A stretch of 64,000 bases of DNA from Bacillus methanolicus MGA3. GTDB lineage: Bacteria > Bacillota > Bacilli > Bacillales > Cytobacillaceae. A model generated the notes under the pieces. The model did no database searches, was not told where the DNA came from, and was given only the letters and a program-made list of their open reading frames with translations. Positions 61,480 through 64,000 of this stretch are shown one piece after another. The position numbers and the translations under genes are program-made. Positions within the stretch are counted from its first letter, which is position 1; every line of letters starts with the position of its first letter. The stretch lies in NCBI RefSeq assembly GCF_000724485.1, contig NZ_CP007739.1, positions 418,843-482,842 on the forward strand. The letters run 5' to 3'.

Positions 61480-62481
61480 ATGAATAAACCGGTTTTAACG
61501 ATTGTTGTTCCTTGTTACAATGAGCAAGAAGTATTGATAGAGACCGCATCTCAATTATCCGGAGTGTTAAATGAGTTGATCAGTGACTTCCTGATTTCGA
61601 AGGAAAGCAAAATACTATTCGTGGATGACGGCAGCAAGGACCGAACATGGGAATTGATCGAGAAAGAAAGTGAAAAAAATCCCTTCGTGAAAGGTATAAA
61701 ACTGGCAAGAAATGTGGGACATCAGAACGCACTCATTGCAGGTCTTGAAACAGCCAGCAAGCAATCGGATTGTGTTATATCCATTGATGCTGATTTACAG
61801 GATGATATAAATGTTATTCGTACATTTGTTGAGAAATATTGGGAAGGTTTTGATATCGTTTATGGCGTGAGAGATAGCCGTGAAACAGATACTTTCTTTA
61901 AACGGACCACTGCTTTGGGGTTCTATCGTTTCATGGAGAAAATAGGGATTAAACTAGTTCCAAACCATGCTGATTTTCGGCTTATGAGCAAACGAGCATT
62001 GGATGAACTATTAAAATATAAGGAGACCAATTTATTCCTTAGAGGGCTTGTTCCTCTATTGGGCTTTCCATCAACCAAGGTTTACTATGACAGAAAAGAA
62101 AGGTTTGCCGGGGAATCTAAATATCCATTAAAAAAAATGCTTGCTTTTGCATTTGATGGAATTACTTCCTTTAGTGTCGCCCCCATTAGATTTGTTACAT
62201 TTTTAGGATTTCTATCCGTCATTTTTAGTGCGATTGCAGGAGGCTATGCCTTAATTCAAGAGATATTAGGGCATACTGAATCAGGGTGGACCTCACTAAT
62301 GGTATCCATCTGGTTTGTAGGGGGGCTACAACTGATGGGAATTGGAATTATTGGAGAGTATATCGGTAAAATATACAGTGAGGTAAAGAGGCGCCCAAGA
62401 TATGCTATTGAAATGGACATTTTCTCAAGTAATGAATCAGGAAATCATCAGAAAGAAGCTGTCCTCAATAAAGGGAGATAA
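61480..62481 (+). CDS. Polyprenyl-phosphate glycosyltransferase, GT2 (GtrB/DPM1 type)
   Basis: The protein has 333 residues from ATG 61480, behind AAGGGGGAAG; an earlier TTG start would include that site. The GT-A domain has TIVVPCYNEQEVL, VDDGSKDRTW, LARNVGHQNALIAGLETA, SIDADLQDD and ADFRLMSKRALDEL. Two C-terminal membrane helices follow the amphipathic RKERFAGESKYPLKKM. It should make polyprenyl-phosphate-linked sugar on the inner face for use outside. It overlaps gtrA by one base. Confidence 0.92.
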   Translation: MNKPVLTIVVPCYNEQEVLIETASQLSGVLNELISDFLISKESKILFVDDGSKDRTWELIEKESEKNPFVKGIKLARNVGHQNALIAGLETASKQSDCVISIDADLQDDINVIRTFVEKYWEGFDIVYGVRDSRETDTFFKRTTALGFYRFMEKIGIKLVPNHADFRLMSKRALDELLKYKETNLFLRGLVPLLGFPSTKVYYDRKERFAGESKYPLKKMLAFAFDGITSFSVAPIRFVTFLGFLSVIFSAIAGGYALIQEILGHTESGWTSLMVSIWFVGGLQLMGIGIIGEYIGKIYSEVKRRPRYAIEMDIFSSNESGNHQKEAVLNKGR

Positions 62482-62903
62482 TGGGATATATGTTTGTTCG
62501 CTTTATCATTGTAGGGATTGCTAATACAATTGTTGGTTTATCAGTGATGTATCTTCTTTTGCATGCGGCAGGCCTATCCTACTGGATGGCTACCTTTCTT
62601 GGAAATTCCGTTGGGGCGTGTGTGAGCTTCTTTTTGAATCGGAGTTTTACTTTTAGAAGCCAAAATGCTGTATTAAGCAGCATGATTCGGTTTATATCAG
62701 TAATTTTGTTCTGTTATTTTATATCGTATAGTATTGGTAAGAATTTAGTAGAATGGTTGCTAGGTCATAGTATGTTCTTGAAATCAAGTGTTAAAACTGA
62801 CATAGCGGTTTTATTTAGTACAGGTTTATATACTGTTTTAAATTATATTGGCCAAAAATGGTTTGTTTTCCGTCGTAAAAAAAGCCTTAAACAATCTGCG
62901 TAG
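62481..62903 (+). CDS. GtrA-family membrane protein (putative flippase)
   Basis: The protein has 140 residues and four membrane helices, with FVRFIIVGIANTIVGLSVMY and FLNRSFTFRS, then NYIGQKWFVFRRK, the GtrA signatures. It is thought to flip the lipid-linked sugar made by the upstream GT2. ATG 62481 overlaps the GT2 stop (TAATGG). Confidence 0.93.
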   Translation: MGYMFVRFIIVGIANTIVGLSVMYLLLHAAGLSYWMATFLGNSVGACVSFFLNRSFTFRSQNAVLSSMIRFISVILFCYFISYSIGKNLVEWLLGHSMFLKSSVKTDIAVLFSTGLYTVLNYIGQKWFVFRRKKSLKQSA

Positions 62904-62978
62904 GAGAAAATAAATTACGAAACGGCCTCAAGAAGAAGCAGCTTTGGATGAGAAATTTCTGTATAAATGGTGTAAATT

Positions 62979-63050
62979 AGCACATTATTTCAGGCAGGCA
63001 TTGGATTTTTAATAAATCCAGCCTAAAATCTGAAATAATGTGCTATTATT
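62979..63050 (+). terminator. Terminator of the glycosylation operon
   Basis: AGCACATTATTTCAG and CTGAAATAATGTGCT form a long stem, with an inner GGATTT/AAATCC stem, followed by ATTATTTTT. Confidence 0.85.
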
Positions 63051-63138
63051 TTTAATTTCATTTACGCTCAGAGGTTCTATCAGTCTTTCGAAAGAGTACT
63101 CCTACTTCAAGCGTCAGCTAAGTGGGTGGTGAATTTCG

Positions 63139-63156
63139 TTTCGGCGTTAGCCGAAA
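63139..63156. mobile_element. IS200/IS605 left-end subterminal hairpin
   Basis: TTTCGGC-gtta-GCCGAAA, a seven-base perfect stem upstream of tnpA, where IS200/IS605 transposases bind single-stranded ends. Confidence 0.6.
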
Positions 63157-63232
63157 GGATTTGTTCTAAACATTTGTCTTTTTTGTTTCTTGTTGTATAA
63201 TCAGTCTTAATAGTTAAAAGGATTGATTTCAT

Positions 63233-63631
63233 GTGAAATTAGACAGTAATAATCATTCGGTGTTCAGTCTGAATGATCATCTTGCGCTAGTGATTAAGTA
63301 TCGTCGTAAGGTAATCAACACGGCTGTATCTGAAAAAGCCAAGCAGATGTTTATGGATATTGGTGAGAAATACAATATCACATTGCTAGAATGGAGTCAC
63401 GATCAAGACCATGTTCATGCGTTGTTCAAAGCACATCCCAAAAACAGAACTTTCTAAGTTCATCAATGCATACAAAAGTGCAAGTTCTCGTATCATCAAA
63501 ACAGAGTTTCCTCATGTGAGAAAGCAGTTGTGGAAAGAGTATTTCTGGTCAAGAAGTTTCTGCCTGCTCACGACAGGTGGTGTCCAATCCATGTGGTGAA
63601 ACACTACATTGAAAACCAAGGCACCAAGTGA
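63233..63631 (+). pseudogene. tnpA: IS200/IS605 TnpA (Y1 HUH transposase) with two frameshifts
   Basis: The frames in order read SLNDHLALVIKYRRKVINTA with the HUH motif DQDHVHALFKAHP, then TELSKFINAYKSASSRIIKT with catalytic tyrosine in INAYK and WKEYFWSRSFCLLTTGG, then VVKHYIENQGTK. The first shift is an extra A in the run near 63440; the second is a lost base near 63585. All motifs are present, so inactivation looks recent. Confidence 0.85.
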
Positions 63632-63640
63632 GGTGAAAAA

Positions 63641-63986
63641 ATGCACAAGGCATTCAAGTTTCGTTTGTATCCAAACAAAGAGCAAGTCATTCTCATTAAC
63701 AAGTTCATTGGTTCTAGTCGCTTTGTTTTTAATTACTTCTGAGTTTGTGTCCATGTTGGAATACAAAACAGAATGGTATGGAAGAACCATTGTGAAGGTT
63801 GGAAAAAACTTCTAATACAGTCAACTTTGTTACAGTTGTGGGTTCAAAAATAAAGAAGTGAAGGAACTCAAATTAAGAGAATGGACATGCCCAAAGTGCA
63901 ACGTGCATCATGATAGGGACATTAACGCAGCCAAGAACATTTTGCAAGAAGGTTTAAGACTCATCGCCGTAGGGACTACGGTTTGA
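63641..63986 (+). pseudogene. tnpB: TnpB (OMEGA nuclease) with a large internal deletion
   Basis: The N terminus MHKAFKFRLYPNKEQVILIN then KFIGSSRFVFNY is typical of TnpB. A deletion then removes most of the protein including the first two RuvC acids. The C terminus [40 protein letters not shown] remains, with the zinc finger and third RuvC aspartate, ending at TGA 63984. GAGGTG precedes the ATG. The right-end guide-RNA region is cut by the window edge. Confidence 0.85.
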
Positions 63987-64000
63987 GCTTGGTCAACTTC

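Overview
The window looks like a large plasmid, or a plasmid-derived accessory region, of an endospore-forming Bacillaceae bacterium (Bacillus, Priestia or Peribacillus-like). The evidence is low GC with AGGAGG ribosome binding sites, Zur boxes of the Bacillus subtilis type, a c-di-AMP (ydaO) riboswitch, spore-related families (SleB-like hydrolase, GerC fragment, Spo0E, YjcZ relic, DUF3231), a ParA/small-adaptor partition pair, several plasmid-type genes (DUF3967, RadC) and a high load of decayed genes and IS fragments. I could not identify an intact replication initiator.

1-12.9 kb is a zinc-starvation island. Six near-consensus 21-bp Zur boxes precede a (2Fe-2S) ferredoxin, a zinc-free ribosomal protein S14, two COG0523/CobW GTPases, the zinc-independent GTP cyclohydrolase FolE2, an FAD/NAD(P)-binding protein and a ZagA/YciC GTPase followed by a zinc-free L33; one of these boxes lies between a cobW gene and a divergent dCTP deaminase. 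A SufU paralogue, a decayed fourth cobW and a truncated FAD/NAD(P) protein lie in the same block. The logic is familiar: replace zinc proteins with zinc-free paralogues and move the remaining zinc with metallochaperones. The ferredoxin, SufU, Dcd and FAD genes are less well explained members. A parA/ribbon-helix-helix pair is embedded at 8.9-10.0 kb.

13-21 kb holds two secreted repeat proteins, a GNAT acetyltransferase, a small secreted protein and many IS6 (IS240-like) terminal repeats, some bounding miniature units. 21.5-30.2 kb is more ordered: a GH18/polysaccharide deacetylase/GT2 fusion of PgaB-PgaC type, a c-di-AMP riboswitch followed by a decayed kdpFA and an intact kimA, and glnK-amtB behind a GlnR/TnrA site.

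30-48 kb is a mosaic: secreted and amphipathic small proteins, a LysM/SleB-like wall hydrolase, a MntA-HepT toxin-antitoxin module inside an IS6-end-bounded segment, a DUF3967 gene split by a stop codon and partly duplicated, a WGxxGxxG protein, a glycolipid-synthase-like glycosyltransferase divergent from a phosphodiesterase, a PemK-like toxin with a likely structured RNA next to it, and two inverted copies of an ftsW/rodA 3' fragment.

48-57.6 kb contains further plasmid-backbone genes (split RHH-like gene, split radC), then a metal/copper-type cluster (BlaI-family repressor, M56 peptidase, two lipoproteins), a decayed aminoglycoside-phosphotransferase-like gene and a decayed ABC/LytTR export locus. 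57.7-64 kb carries an acyl-CoA synthetase behind a 47-bp palindrome, a three-gene glycosylation set (DUF6044, GT2, GtrA) and a decayed IS200/IS605 element with deleted TnpB.

Assignments come from reading the translations and motifs; no database search was run.
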